In this document: piece by piece, positions 23,301 to 36,800 of the stretch
Position numbering within the stretch: the first letter of the stretch is position 1
How the letters are laid out: every line of letters starts with the position of its first letter
Assembly (NCBI RefSeq): GCF_905220415.1
Contig: NC_059568.1
Coordinates: forward strand, 11,408,001 to 11,472,000
Reading direction: 5' to 3'
DNA: 64,000 bases
DNA from: Colias croceus
Lineage: Eukaryota; Arthropoda; Insecta; Lepidoptera; Pieridae
Notes under the pieces: generated by a model
The model's input: the letters and a program-made list of their open reading frames with translations, nothing else
Told to the model about the DNA's origin: nothing
The model's database searches: none
Made by a program: the position numbers and the translations under genes

Positions 23301-26300
23301 TTTAGATTTAAAACGGGTTTTTTAGGTATATAAACGGTACATTAATAAGTATAAACATCAGACGACATCACCTAATGTCAACCCACTTTTTAGTTTTTAT
23401 ACGTCGCAAGTCGTAACTAAAACAAGAGTAAGTACATATCTATACGAATTCGATTACAAAAGGACGAAATGAATGCGCAAAGAATTCCGGAATGCTTAAC
23501 CCGACACTGATATTATCGCGTATGATTGACATCAGGTGGTCGGAGAAAGGCATTTACGCAACGAGTCAATAATTACTCGCGACTTTAAATCTGAATTGCA
23601 TTCAACTTCGACTCCGCCATACTGTTCCGAACCGTTGTAGTTAAGAGAATAAAGAAGTCCAAGTCGGTATTCATAATTTATCCCTGTATAGGCTATATTT
23701 TTATTAAAATTAATTATCGAAACTCTGATTAAATTGAGACAGAGCTTTTAAAGCTTTTTTGAATGACGATTGCTGATTTATGTTTATGCTCATGAGTTGT
23801 GACTAAACTTCTGTGAATTTGTATATTTCCATCATTAATTTTTTGAACAAAAAATAGGTATAAGTTTTCGAATCGATCGATATAATTCTTTTATATTCAG
23901 GCTCAAATCTAATTCACAATAATAGAATTACTGTGGCGTTAAATATTCAGTGTCAGTTTTTTCGTGCGCTACATTTTTTTTAGTATTGCTCAGTGTTATT
24001 GCAAAACATTTTTCTCCAAATAAGTACATTATTGTACTTTAATACTTACTGTAATTTTCCAGTTTAGATTGACGTATTTGTTAAATAACTGTTAAGCCTA
24101 AAAATAGATAAGAGAGCTCCGATTAAATTGGTAGTGGGTCATTTTTGATTTTAACCATGGACCAAGTATTGGTCCATGCTTTAACTGAATATTCTAAGTT
24201 ATCGCTAAATTAATTTATAATTCTAATCTAGGTAAGTAGCTATATGACAAAAAATACTTATTTCATAAAGATAACATTATCGGGTCAACACTTGTTTGCT
24301 AATTACATAATTTCACGCTGATAAAAGAGCGTGAACTGTATCCGATCGACGCAATATAATGGAGTATATTTGCGAAAAATATCGATTCTGAAATTTAGGC
24401 TTCACAAAGGTTTCCGTTGTCACGTTCGGTTGTTACAGAGTCGTTTTATTTTCTATAAACTTTGCACTAAAGCTGACAATTTCATAACGATGCAGATGGA
24501 CCTTGAAAAAGGCTTCTTAAAAATGTTTTGCACTATCCGGTGAGCGGTACCGGCTGCTCACTACAATGGCAGTCCCGTCTCTGCAGTTATCAACATTATC
24601 AATCACTTAATGTTTATTATCCAACGGCGCGCGGCGATGACCTCACAACTATATCTAAATATGCGATAATTCAACGTAAAACACAGGGCTTTTAACGATT
24701 TAAGAACAATCGTCCACATAGTCATGTTAACAATAGAGTTTCGAGAGTTCATTTAAGTGTATAGTTTATATAATAGCGAGTAATTAAGCACACTATAATG
24801 TCTCTAGATTAGTTTAAAAAGTTTTTATAGAGGAAATGAGTACTGTGTTTCTTATGTAATAGATGTGTCCATAATATTATGGTAAATGCTCACTTGGTCT
24901 GTGTCACAGCTCCGCGTTTATGTGACGTAATGACAGGAACAATACTAGTGTGGCCTGTGGGCCTATGTAATTCGACAAAATATTTCTATCTTAGCTTTAT
25001 TGTATACTTATCTTAGCTTTATTGTTATAACTTTATAACAAACGTATGTTAACTAAAACATATTGTGGTAATTTTCTGTGTCTTGAGTAAGTAGTGTCTA
25101 TTCGATTGAGTGGAATGCAGATTGGTTGCAGTTTTGTTGCAGTCATTTACCTAGAGCGGCAGATTATATCTTCAAGAGATTGTACGCCATACTTGAGCTT
25201 AATATATTATGTATGGGTTCATTTAGGTCGATTTGTATATAAAGAAAATATTTATGAAGGTCACAGTGATCCCGATTTAAATATACTTATTCAGAAATAT
25301 GCCAAGGGCGTATAAGATAATCTAATACTAAAAAAATGCAAAAATTCTTTTTTCGTTCATATGTATAAACGTTTGGACAATAATAACAATTTTGTATTCC
25401 TATTACTAATTACTATTTTTAAAATACACATATATATTAAGGGCCGATTTTTCAATCCTTGGATAAATCTTATCCATCCAATAAAGTATAACACAATAAT
25501 ATATATCTATCACCTATAATATGTCAAAAATCTAGCAAATAACCATTGAGAAAATAACACATTTTTGAAATGGTTGTTTAATACGATATTCCACGAATAA
25601 GATTTAACCAAGGATTGAAAAATCGGCCATTAAACAAACAAACCTGCGGTAAACGTCAATAAAATCGAAGAGCTTATTATTATGGACATTGCTTTTAAAA
25701 CACTTTTAAGACATACCTAGTTGAAATTCATGAATTGTTGCCGGTGAAAAATGTTTTTTTCCAATGGGATACAAGAAGGTTCATGTTCCATTATCTAATC
25801 AGCACAAGTCATCAGCTTGTGATGATTATTGATTGTATCGTGCACATTACCATACATATAAGCCTGTAAGGCCTTACACTCACACTGTCCTTATAAACTG
25901 ACAACATGTCACACAGCTTACACTTATAAGTTGATAGTTAGATACTAAGAGTAGATATTAATAAATATTATGTGAATATTTACTAAATTATTTAGTACGT
26001 TATGCACGTAACTTAAAACAAATAACTTGTAAAAATATCAATGACAATATTAATAAAAAAAACATAGATTCGCATATCTATAAATTTATAATTATCATTG
26101 CAATCAAAATAACATGACAAAATGATCCAAGCATAATCCAAATATAAATAATAATCAAATACTGATATAAAATATTCAATGTTAAAACCTTAATTTATAC
26201 AAGATATTTTATTTGGAGTATTCTATGATATACAAATGTATACTTAATTAACATTATAACTTAAATTTGATTAATTTATTCATTAAATCGGTGAATGATA

Positions 26301-29300
26301 GATAGTGTTGAAAATATAGGCCAAACATTAACGGACGTTTGTCCTACACAGGTATAGGTATAATAATTTAGCAATTGACAAATTGTATGATAATTTATAA
26401 AAATAATGTGGAGTGTGAAAAAGAGTGTTTTAACGTTAATGTTGATATATCAGGATAGTAGATATATGTATTAGGTAGGTAGGTATAAATCGTAATACTT
26501 ATATCTGTAAAATGACTCCGAAAGCTCCTAAAACACACATTAGAACTAGGAGTATGGAATATTTTCTGTTATGTCCATGACATAAACGTTCTTCAATTAA
26601 TGATTTTTAGTTATAAAATGTCAAAGAAAAGCGAGCTGTATTATTTTAATAAATTGGCATATACAAGGTGAAAGGTAAGACGTTTGGCAAATTTAGACAG
26701 GAGCTTCTACTCATGAAACTGAACAACTTTTGTTCTACAACTTTGCTGAATTCGTAAAAAAAAAATTGGGCTTTGTAAGGAAACTTCGCTAATCAGCTGA
26801 CAGATTTCCATACAATTTCATGATTAGAAGCTCCTGTCTAAATTTGTCAAACGTCTTACCTTTCACCTTGTATTTATACACATTTTTGCGTTCCAGTTTT
26901 TCAAATCAAATTGCTATAGGTATTATGTATTTGTAAGCATAATTGATACAATCGGGTTAATACCTCATGATCATTGATACCATATTGACAGTCCCGCGCT
27001 AAGTCAACGAAGATCCTTAGATGACATTATGGCATATTATGCGTATAATATTTAAGGAAATTCATACATAAAAATCGTATATCTTGGCACAGGTCTAACT
27101 AAAATACAAACTTCGTAGTTTGTTCCGGTATTCGTGGATATTAATCAAGTTCATCAAAAACTTGATGAAATCCTGTTTCTGTTACATAAATCTTTTATCT
27201 TGATTATAATTAATCAATCAAAGTAATAAATTATATGAATACAGTTATAGTATAGTAGTGTAACATTTGAATACAATGATTTTATTCATTAACTACTGCG
27301 TAATTATGAAATCATTTAAATGGCAGACAAAGTGCTCCATATACATATTTATTGGCACGATAGAATGAGGCAAACAGCCACCATTTTCATATTTGGTCAA
27401 TATGTGGATATTCGTAAGCATATTTGCGTTAAGTATTAAATACTATACGTTTAAATGGAAGGCCGGTATATAAAAATGGACGATACGCACACATTATAAC
27501 CATATTAATTACAATATATCACTTGCACTATGTAGCAGTGCGAGAATTATATTTTCGAAACATTTTTATCGAATTCTTTACCACCATTTGAGATTAACCA
27601 CCGACTATAAAACCATTTCAATATTGAGTAGTAACATTTTTTACCATATTGATTATAAATAAAATGCAGCGTAATAAGTTAATGAATCTTATTTGCAATG
27701 CATTGTACAAGAAATGTCTTTCTTTTACATAATAGGAACGCAATATCTACCTATACTAATATTATAAAGTGATGAAGAGTTTGTTTGTTTGTGTGTATGT
27801 TTGTTTGTTTGGACGCGCTAATATCAGGAGCTAGAGCTATTGGTCCGATTTGAAAAATTATTTCGGTGTTAAATAGCCCATGTATCTAGGAAGTCTATTA
27901 TAGGCTATATATCATCACGCTATGCTAAGACCAACAGGAGCGAAGCAATGCGGGTGAAACCGCGGGGCACAGCTAGTATACTTATATATTTACTGTTAAA
28001 GTTTCAAAATCGTAATACAAACAATGATTTTTTTTAACAGTTACAAAACATAGAAGTGTTTCCTACAGTACCGATGCACGATGTAAAGGTAGGTGATGCA
28101 TTAATTTAGTTGAAAATTTATAGTAGGAATGATATTATCGATATTTAAGGTTTTTATAAATATTTTAAAGATATTCATTAACATCGATACGCCATAAATA
28201 ATATTTTAATGATTACCAAATATAGCCTTCGATACGGTACGCCCCTTTAAAACTTATTTAAATTTTTATTCTATTCATTTTTGATGAGTCATTAGAACTA
28301 CCTACACAAAAAAACATAATTGTTATTTAAAATAACAATTATTTTTGAACTTTAAAGAGGTTCCCTTAAAATAATTTCTGCACGATTATTTTCAAATCAA
28401 ATAAGTTTATCGTAAGGAACTTCGTTCATAATTTCATATTCGTCACTTTTTAAAAGCGCTGCAGCATAATTTCTAGCCAATAAGTATCTATGTAATTCAT
28501 TCTCAACAGCTTTAGTTAAAATTTATGCTATAGACTCATCCGATTAGTTTTATTCGATCACTAGCTTCCGCCCGCGACTCCGTCCGCGCGGAACTTTTTT
28601 TTTCTACGTATTTTTCCGGGATAAAAAGTATCCTATTTTATGCCCAGGATAATAAGGTATAAACTATAATTATACCAAGTTTCATCGAAATCGAACCGTT
28701 ATTTTTTACGAAATGCCTTCACATACAGACAGATAGACAGAAAGACAAAATTTTTTTAATCACATTTGGGTTCGGTATCGATCCAGTAACACCCCCTGGT
28801 ATTTATTTTTTCAATATTTTCAATGTACAGAATTGACCCTTCTACAGATTTATTATATGTATAGATTACTTATTCGATCATTAGAAATTTTTTATTTTCA
28901 CTTATTCAATATTCATGTCTGAGGGTATTTTACCTTTTATTCGTTTGCTTGCAATTAATTACATTAGCAGTACAACGAATACAAGTCAATGACGAGGAGA
29001 AAACAAATTAAGTGGCAAATTACATAAGACATTGGGACAAAAAGTTCAACGTCCTATTTAATAAGAAAACCACTTTTTAAAACCAGTTCCTTAACTTGAT
29101 TTTGGACAAGCGGTATACAAATTAATGTTCAATACGTTTGTATACTTGCTTATGATCTACAGCTGTTATAATATTAAACTGTGCCAATACCAGTTGTTAC
29201 ATAGTAAATGTTACACAGACAGACGATTGTTCGCTTGCATTAGTTTTAATCAGAATGGAAGCCTGTTCTACATCGTATTATTATAGATTTTACGCCGTAA

Positions 29301-29767
29301 TTTATCTAAATGTCTGACGTTTTCACTATAAGAAAATAGACGTAAATAACCCATAGCTTAGTTATTGCTTTATCAATGGATTATTACGTATTTAATTATA
29401 TTAAGCGTGCAGCGTGAACAATTAAATATCATTTTCTGATGCCCAATACGTAGCTTAACCAACCGTAACCTAATTACTTATATCGATACAACTATTTCGC
29501 CTATGGTATCATATTATTATTAAAATTTTATCCACATTCATTTTATTTTTGTTTCATATGAATAAAATAATAAAACTAGCGTGTCATAGTATTTGAATAT
29601 ACCTACATAATAAGAGAATTTTCGCTGTATAAATAATGCTGTATTTATCTATACATATAATAAATCTGTAGAAGGGTCAATTCTGTACATTGAAAATATT
29701 GAAAAAATAAATACCAGGGGGGTGTTACTGGATCGATACCAAACCCAAATATGTGATTAAAACAATT

Positions 29768-29808
<41 letters not shown>

Positions 29809-30854
29809 ATGTGAAGGCATCACGTGAAAAGTAACGGTTCGATTTCGATGAAACTTGGTATAATTATACCTTATTATCCTGGGCGTAAAATAGGATACTT
29901 TTTATCCTGGAAAAATGCGTAGAAAAAAAAAAATCTTAATTTTTCAGTTTTATCCATAGACGTTGTTCAGTAGAACCGCGAACACAAGTTGCGTATTATT
30001 ATTACGCCTTTAGTACACCGACGCGTTCGCGTGCGGCAGCGAAACATCGAAAAATCTGTCAGTACTATGGCAGGATTTCGCATATGATATGTCTCACTCT
30101 AGCACATAGATAGATGAAATAGTTGCGTCCTTGTCAGTATAGTTTCGCAAGGAACTGCGAAATGGCCATTACACAGACGCATTGCGAAACAGTTGCGAAA
30201 ACATTGCTGTGTACTACGCCTTTTTGGTACACCGACGCATTCGCGAGCGGCAGCGAAAAAACGAAAAATCTGTCAGTAGTATGGAAAGTTTTCGCATATG
30301 ATATGTCTCACTCTAGCACATAGATAGATGAAATAGTTGCGTCCTTGTCAGTATTGTTTCGCAAGGAACTGCGAAATGGCCATTACACAGACGCATAAGT
30401 TTCGCTAGTGAAGTTTCGCGTGAGTTTCGCATCGCATAGCGTCCGCTCGCATTCTGTCGGTGAGGACAGATTTTCGCGTCCATGGACAATGATATTATAT
30501 AGAAGTGATATAGAAATAATATATACTAGCTTCCGCCCGCGACTCCGTCCGCGCGGATGTCGGTCTTCGCGTGGATGGTTTATTTATCCATTTTGAATAC
30601 CTCTGACAATAACATCTTATAAATATCTATTGGACCCAATTCCCAAATACGGCTAGGCCTATAATAATACGCAACGTGTGTTCGCGGTTCTACGGAACAA
30701 CGTCTATGGATAAAACTGAAAAATGAAGATTATTTTTTTTCTACGTATTTTTCCAGGATAAAAAGTATCCTATTTTACGCCCAGGATAATAAGGTATAAT
30801 TATACCAAGTTTCATCGAAATCGAACCGCTAGTTTTCACGTGATGCCTTCACAT

Positions 30855-30887
<33 letters not shown>

Positions 30888-33800
30888 AATTTTTTTAATC
30901 ACATATTTGGGTTTGGTATCGATCCAGTAACACCCCCTGCTATTTATTTTTTCAATATTTTCAATGTACAGAATTGACCCTTCTACAGATTTATTATATG
31001 TATAGATATAGACAAGAGGTACCTAGATACGCCACCAATGCAACGTGCCAAAATGCCAATTGCCATGGCAACTATTTGTTTATTTATATACTATATTGTG
31101 ATTTGTGAGTATTATAATAACGTATCTATACATAAAATATCATTGGCCATGGATGCCGAAAATACTGAATTATTTTCGCATTCTATTCGAGATTATCCCG
31201 TATTATACGCAATTGGACACGCAGATTATAAAAATACTTACAAAAAAGAGGTAGCATGGAGAAAACTTCAAGAAAAGACTCTGATAGATGGTAAAAAATT
31301 TATTGTTTATATTTCATACATTTTATGTTTTTAATTTTCTTTGAAATAATTTACAAATTGTGATCGAACATTAAGCGCTGCTAAGTCTGCCCTATGTCTA
31401 TTGGCATGCATTGGTACGAATGCTCCTAAAGTGTCCGAAAATTGTTTATTTTCGTATGTGTATACTGCAGCTTTAACAATTTTAATAGTATTATTCAAAT
31501 CTGTTTCAAAGGGCCTCAAGAATATTCTAAATTTTTGTGCTAAAATGCCAAACGCACATTTTACTACTACTCGTGCCCTACTTAATGATTTATTAAATCT
31601 TTTTTTATCATTGTCATTCATTGCTGCGTCTCTTGTCTCATTAGAAAGGTTTCTAATTTAAATCTTCAATGAATACATGTGGTGTAGTCTGTTTGAAACC
31701 TGGCAAAGGTTTTGGAGCTGGCAAATTCAGATACCGTCCACTTTTTAAAAGCTGATAAAATGATGAGTTCTCAAATATTGTAGTATCGGAATCTTTACCA
31801 TAATTATGATCCTACATCTATGTAAGTAAATTTGTAATGTGGATCAACTATTGCCAATAACACAGTAGAAAATCGTTTTTTATAGCAATAGAACAGTGAG
31901 CCGCTGTTAGGTGGAAATTTAATAACAATATGCTTGCCGTCAATACTCCCGAGGCAATTAGGAAAACCCCATTATTATTTCCAATCATGTTTAAGTAGAA
32001 GGAACCGGGATGTACTCTGGCTGTAGTATTTTCCAAATTTGTTCGCATACTTGAGTTACTATCTTTGAAACGGTGCATTCACCCAAACGATAAGAAAAAT
32101 ATATTGTTGTATATGTGTCACCAGTTGCTAAAAATGACATTGACTGAGATGACATTCTGAAATTACGTCTGCACCTGCAGTCGTCAAAAATGACAATGGC
32201 ATATCAATGCGAAAAAGTTGCGAAACATTGCTGTGTACTAACGTTTCGCTGATATTTCGCTACGCTGTAGTTTCGCAGAGATTCGCTGCCGCACGCGAAC
32301 GCGTCGGTGTACTAAAGGCGTTATAGGTCTAGCCGTATTTGGATCCAATAGATATATTTTATAAGATGTCAATGTCAGAGTTTCTCAAAATGGAGAAATA
32401 AACCGTCCACGCGAAGACCGAAATCCGCGCGGACGGAGTCGCGGGCGGAAGCTAGTTGTTAATATTACAAATAAATCTGATCGTCGTACTAAAATTATTG
32501 CATCACCATAAACAGCGAGTTTATTTTAATTGAACTTTATATAATTAAACATGTTTAAGGTTTAATATTTCGGTCACTTGTCTTGTTAGTTGATTATTTG
32601 TATCACTTATTAAATGCGAAAGTAGTACATACCTACATGCATAACCGTGGAAGCTACATTATTTTTAATTTTATATATAGGTATACAAATATACTTATCT
32701 GTCGCAGATATATTGTCATAGCCACGATATTTCAATTTCACTATACATTAAAATAATTATACTGTATTGTTAGTTGACTCAATTTATTAAGCTGAACGTA
32801 GATACAACCGTACCGTACTCGAAGTCACCCCATTCGAATTCTTTATAATATTATGAAGTCGCAAAATATAAATTATCTACCCGCGCCGCAGTCTAGTCGC
32901 CGCACTTGAAGTTGCCGAAGTTCCCGAGCTGCAGCCGATGACGTCACTGACGCCCACGCCGCGCCGCGGCCGCAGCCAGCCTGAACGTATGGGACGCTGC
33001 GACGCGTGCGATGCGGCTTAAATCGGCGGCCTATTTTGACATTACGAGTCGTGATATCCATATATAACTTTAGTAGGTAATTGAATATTATACTTAACTA
33101 AGTACGTACACCACGATCTCACCAATAGCCCCAATAGGTACATAGGTACAAATTTATTTGTAAGAATAGTAATTTATCATTAAAAAAAACATATAAATAA
33201 TAACAGACATTAGGATCGCAATCTGTGAAGGGGAATCCTGCAGCAGCCTACATTTTACAACGATGTAGATTAAAGTACAAGTTTCGTAAAGCGAATGTAC
33301 ATAGTATATATAATTATGGATAATTTATGCAATACTGTTGACATTTATAAAATTGAATTCTTTTCTTTCAAAGTAAATATATACGCGAAAAAATTGAGCG
33401 TAATGCTTGTTATGTAATGAGAAAATAAATGTAAGTCGACTGCAACAAAAGTTTCACACATGAAACTATTTATATAATTTCGTCGCTAATATAAGGTAAA
33501 TTATTATTTATATATATGGTATTTATTGAGATATATCTAATATCTAATATCACGTGCACTATAAACGTCAGTATTAAAAATATTTAAAACTTTAAGACCC
33601 GGAATCGTTTAGATCGTCCACAAAGATTTGATTTATTTTTATTTATAGTTTCCCTATCCATCAAGCCTTCATTCACATTGTGCATATCCATTGCGTAATA
33701 AACAAATCCAATTATTACCGCTAATACGAATACTATAGTGAAAGTGTGAAGTTAAGTTGAGGAAATAAGCGGTATTGTGTGCCGCCCTGCTCTGCAGTGT

Positions 33801-36800
33801 CGTAACGATTATGAATTATCTCAGAAGGTTAATTTGCTCTTAATGGATAATAAACTTTATACAAATATTAACTCTTGAGTAAATATTTGTATAAAGTACT
33901 CTCGCCTTACTTATAATATATTTCAAGGTTTTCACCAATTGCGTCAGGAAAATGAAAAATGTATTTATGCATTAGTTTAATTGGTGTAATATGTTCTATT
34001 TTCCTAGTCAGTAGTATTTTTATAATAGCAATCATTAGTTAAAATTATTTATAGAAAATACCCTAGTAGGGTACCCTATACCTATAGGGTTTGAGTGTGT
34101 TCATCGCTTAGGTACCGTAGACATTGATAGTCCTTGACCGCGTGGCGCGACTGTAACGACCCTGAATGGAGCTATCTCGCGGAGATATTAACAATAACTA
34201 TCTTGTACTATTGTTCACATTTTTTCACAGAACAAGGGCGGAAGGTATAAATCTGTAATTAACAGCAAGTTAGCGAGCGTTGAAAGAGCCGTTAATTGCA
34301 TTGTTGTAATATTTTCCAGCAAGGTCCATTATGTTTCATGATAACATAGACGAATATTTTTCTCATCAAAATTATAGTTATTATAAAATATTTATGACCA
34401 TGGTTATACAACAATGAAAATTTAAGTCATTCCACAGAGGTTCGTTAACGAGACTTCATTTTTACCTTACTCAATTTACTTTAACAATAACTGCTTCCCA
34501 GATTATGTATACCTATTATTTCTGTAACTAGCTTACCGCCCGCGGCTTCGCCCGCTTTGTCTAGAACCTAATAAATTATATACCTTCCCCTTGAATCACT
34601 CTATCTATTAAAAAAACCGCATCAAAATCCGTTGCATAGTTTTAAATATTTAAGCATACAAAGGGACATAGGGTAATAGGGACAGAGAAAGCGACTTTGT
34701 TTTATACTATGTAGTATGTAGTGATGATTTAACCGTGTCAAAATATTTAAAACATGTAAAATAAATAATAATATTGTAATACTGTGGTAATAGTACTTAT
34801 AATCGTAGTAAACATTATTATAAAATTAAGAATATAATAAAAAGTCGATAACTTGTTTATGAATGGGAATGAAATTATTTCTCTTTCGTTGCAATTAGGT
34901 ATGTATGCGTAGAAAAGAGGGGCGCATGGCGTAGCTGTAGTTATGAATAATCAAAACAGTTGTTTACACTCAACCAACTTGTTTTATTTGAAATCAAAAA
35001 CCTCGAGGCTTTTGGTAATTGACACTTTAGATACATTAATTATGTAATAAAACATGTGTCCAATAATTGAATACATATGAAGGTTGTTTTCAAATGTGAT
35101 AATAGTTTAAATATAGTTTGGAAAATCCAAAAGTGCACGCCTCATAATCTCATCCTTTACAATAAAATTGATTATTTATAAAGAGTACACTATAAATATA
35201 AAAAAGAAATAAAATAAAACAGTTGGAAAAGTAAAGAAAGCGGTACCGTAATAATTGAGCTATTTTTCTTGTGGCCCCACCTAGATGTGAAACTGCGCAG
35301 GTTTAAGGGACTGCCTACCAACTTATTTTTTTAAACCTTGGTTTATAGTATAAAGAATCGAGTTTATAATGGTGAATTTTGAGTACACTATAGATATAAA
35401 AAAAATAAAAATAAAATAAAGAATATATTATAGTTACTAAAATTATGGAGAACAGTCGATATTTTTTTTTTGTTTATTTAATAACAATTAAACCACATCG
35501 AATCAGACCCTGAAAAATGAAAGGGTTCTATTCCTGAGCATACTCAAGCGTAAGAGAAAAAAAAAGACTCGATTAGTAAAGTATTTCGGTCGCTATCGTG
35601 TTAACAAGAAAATCCTCCGCACATACAGACACACGGACGTCCAAGACAGAACTTTTTTAAACTGTTTTTTAACTAGTTTAAATAACAAAAATGACATCAA
35701 AAATATCATGAATGTTAAAAATAGTGTTTTTTCTTAATATGTGTGTGTATGTATTATCTTACAAGTGCAATGTATGATACATAAAGACATTTTAAGTTTG
35801 AAAAATCAGATGTTTTGCGTGAAGTGACAGTAGTACCCACCTCAACGCTTCGCTTATGAGGCGTGCAATATAAAATAACTCAGATATAGTTATTTTTTGT
35901 CTATTTAAAATACGTATCTAGTTTTAATAATGTTTGAATTATATTGGTTACTAGCTGTTCCCAGCTGCAGCGGTTTCACCCGCATTGCTCCGCTCCTGTT
36001 GGTCTTAGCTTGATGATATATTATTCCTTCCTCGATAAATGGCCAATCTAACACCGAAAGATTTTCTCAAATCGGACCAGTATTCCCCGAGATTAGTGCT
36101 TTCAAACAAACAAACAATCAAACAAATAAACTTTTCAGCTTTATAATATTAGTATAGATTTCACAATGCAATTTATGTTAAATTTCATAGTTACAAATAG
36201 AAGCTCAAAAAAGTTATTACTTACTAGCAGTCCGCTCCGGCTTCGCCCGTGATACATATTCACGTTTTCTCTACATATGAACCATCCCCGTACTTCTTGA
36301 AGTACTAGTATTCCTTGGAATATAATAAAAAAAGTATTAAAGAAATCGGTTCAGCTGTTCTAAAGTTATGCGCTTACCAACACATTTTGGGATTTATCTT
36401 ATATTATAGATTATATATTAGATAGATAACTCTTTAGTCTTTATATAAACTGAATTTGTACAAAAAATATATAGGTACAAAAAGTAAATCTACGAATATA
36501 TGTCATATAAGATACATCCGTACCCACACAATATGTATTTAACTAGATGATTGGAAAGCACACAATAAATTTTATCGGTGTGAAGTTTTTATTTTATTGT
36601 ACACAGTACAACACCTCATATAAATGACATAACAAGCGTGTAGGCATATGATATAATGCGTGACTGTCACTATAATGTAAAGCTACATGATTCATATAGT
36701 GTTAGTGTTAACGTGTGCACGCAATTATAGTACCTATTTATGAATATCGTAGTGATATGAATAAGGAAATTTCTTTTAAATTAACAATGATTTCTTTATA

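Larger units (their letters stand above)
30005..32320 (-). mobile_element. PIF/Harbinger DNA transposon, degenerate
   Basis: Perfect 39-bp terminal inverted repeats (30005-30043 and 32282-32320) begin CGCCTTTAGTACACCGACGC. TTA target duplications stand at 30002-30004 and 32321-32323, as in Harbinger. Inside are a plus-strand MADF/Myb-type ORF, a minus-strand DDE transposase relic, a tandemly duplicated left end and a nested dispersed repeat. It cannot be autonomous because the transposase is frameshifted. Confidence 0.92.
29646..32456 (-). repeat. CTAGC...GTATAGAT repeat, minus orientation, split by a Harbinger element
   Basis: The two halves (29646-30004 and 32321-32456) join to give the same sequence as the intact copy at 30525-31009 reversed. 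The split occurs exactly at the TTA target site of the Harbinger element. The left half carries a (TGTC)n run at 29770-29808. Confidence 0.85.

Noticed and set aside
29770..29808. Possible CRISPR-like or regulatory array of short direct repeats.
   Set aside because: It is a (TGTC)n microsatellite inside a dispersed repeat, in a eukaryotic genome.
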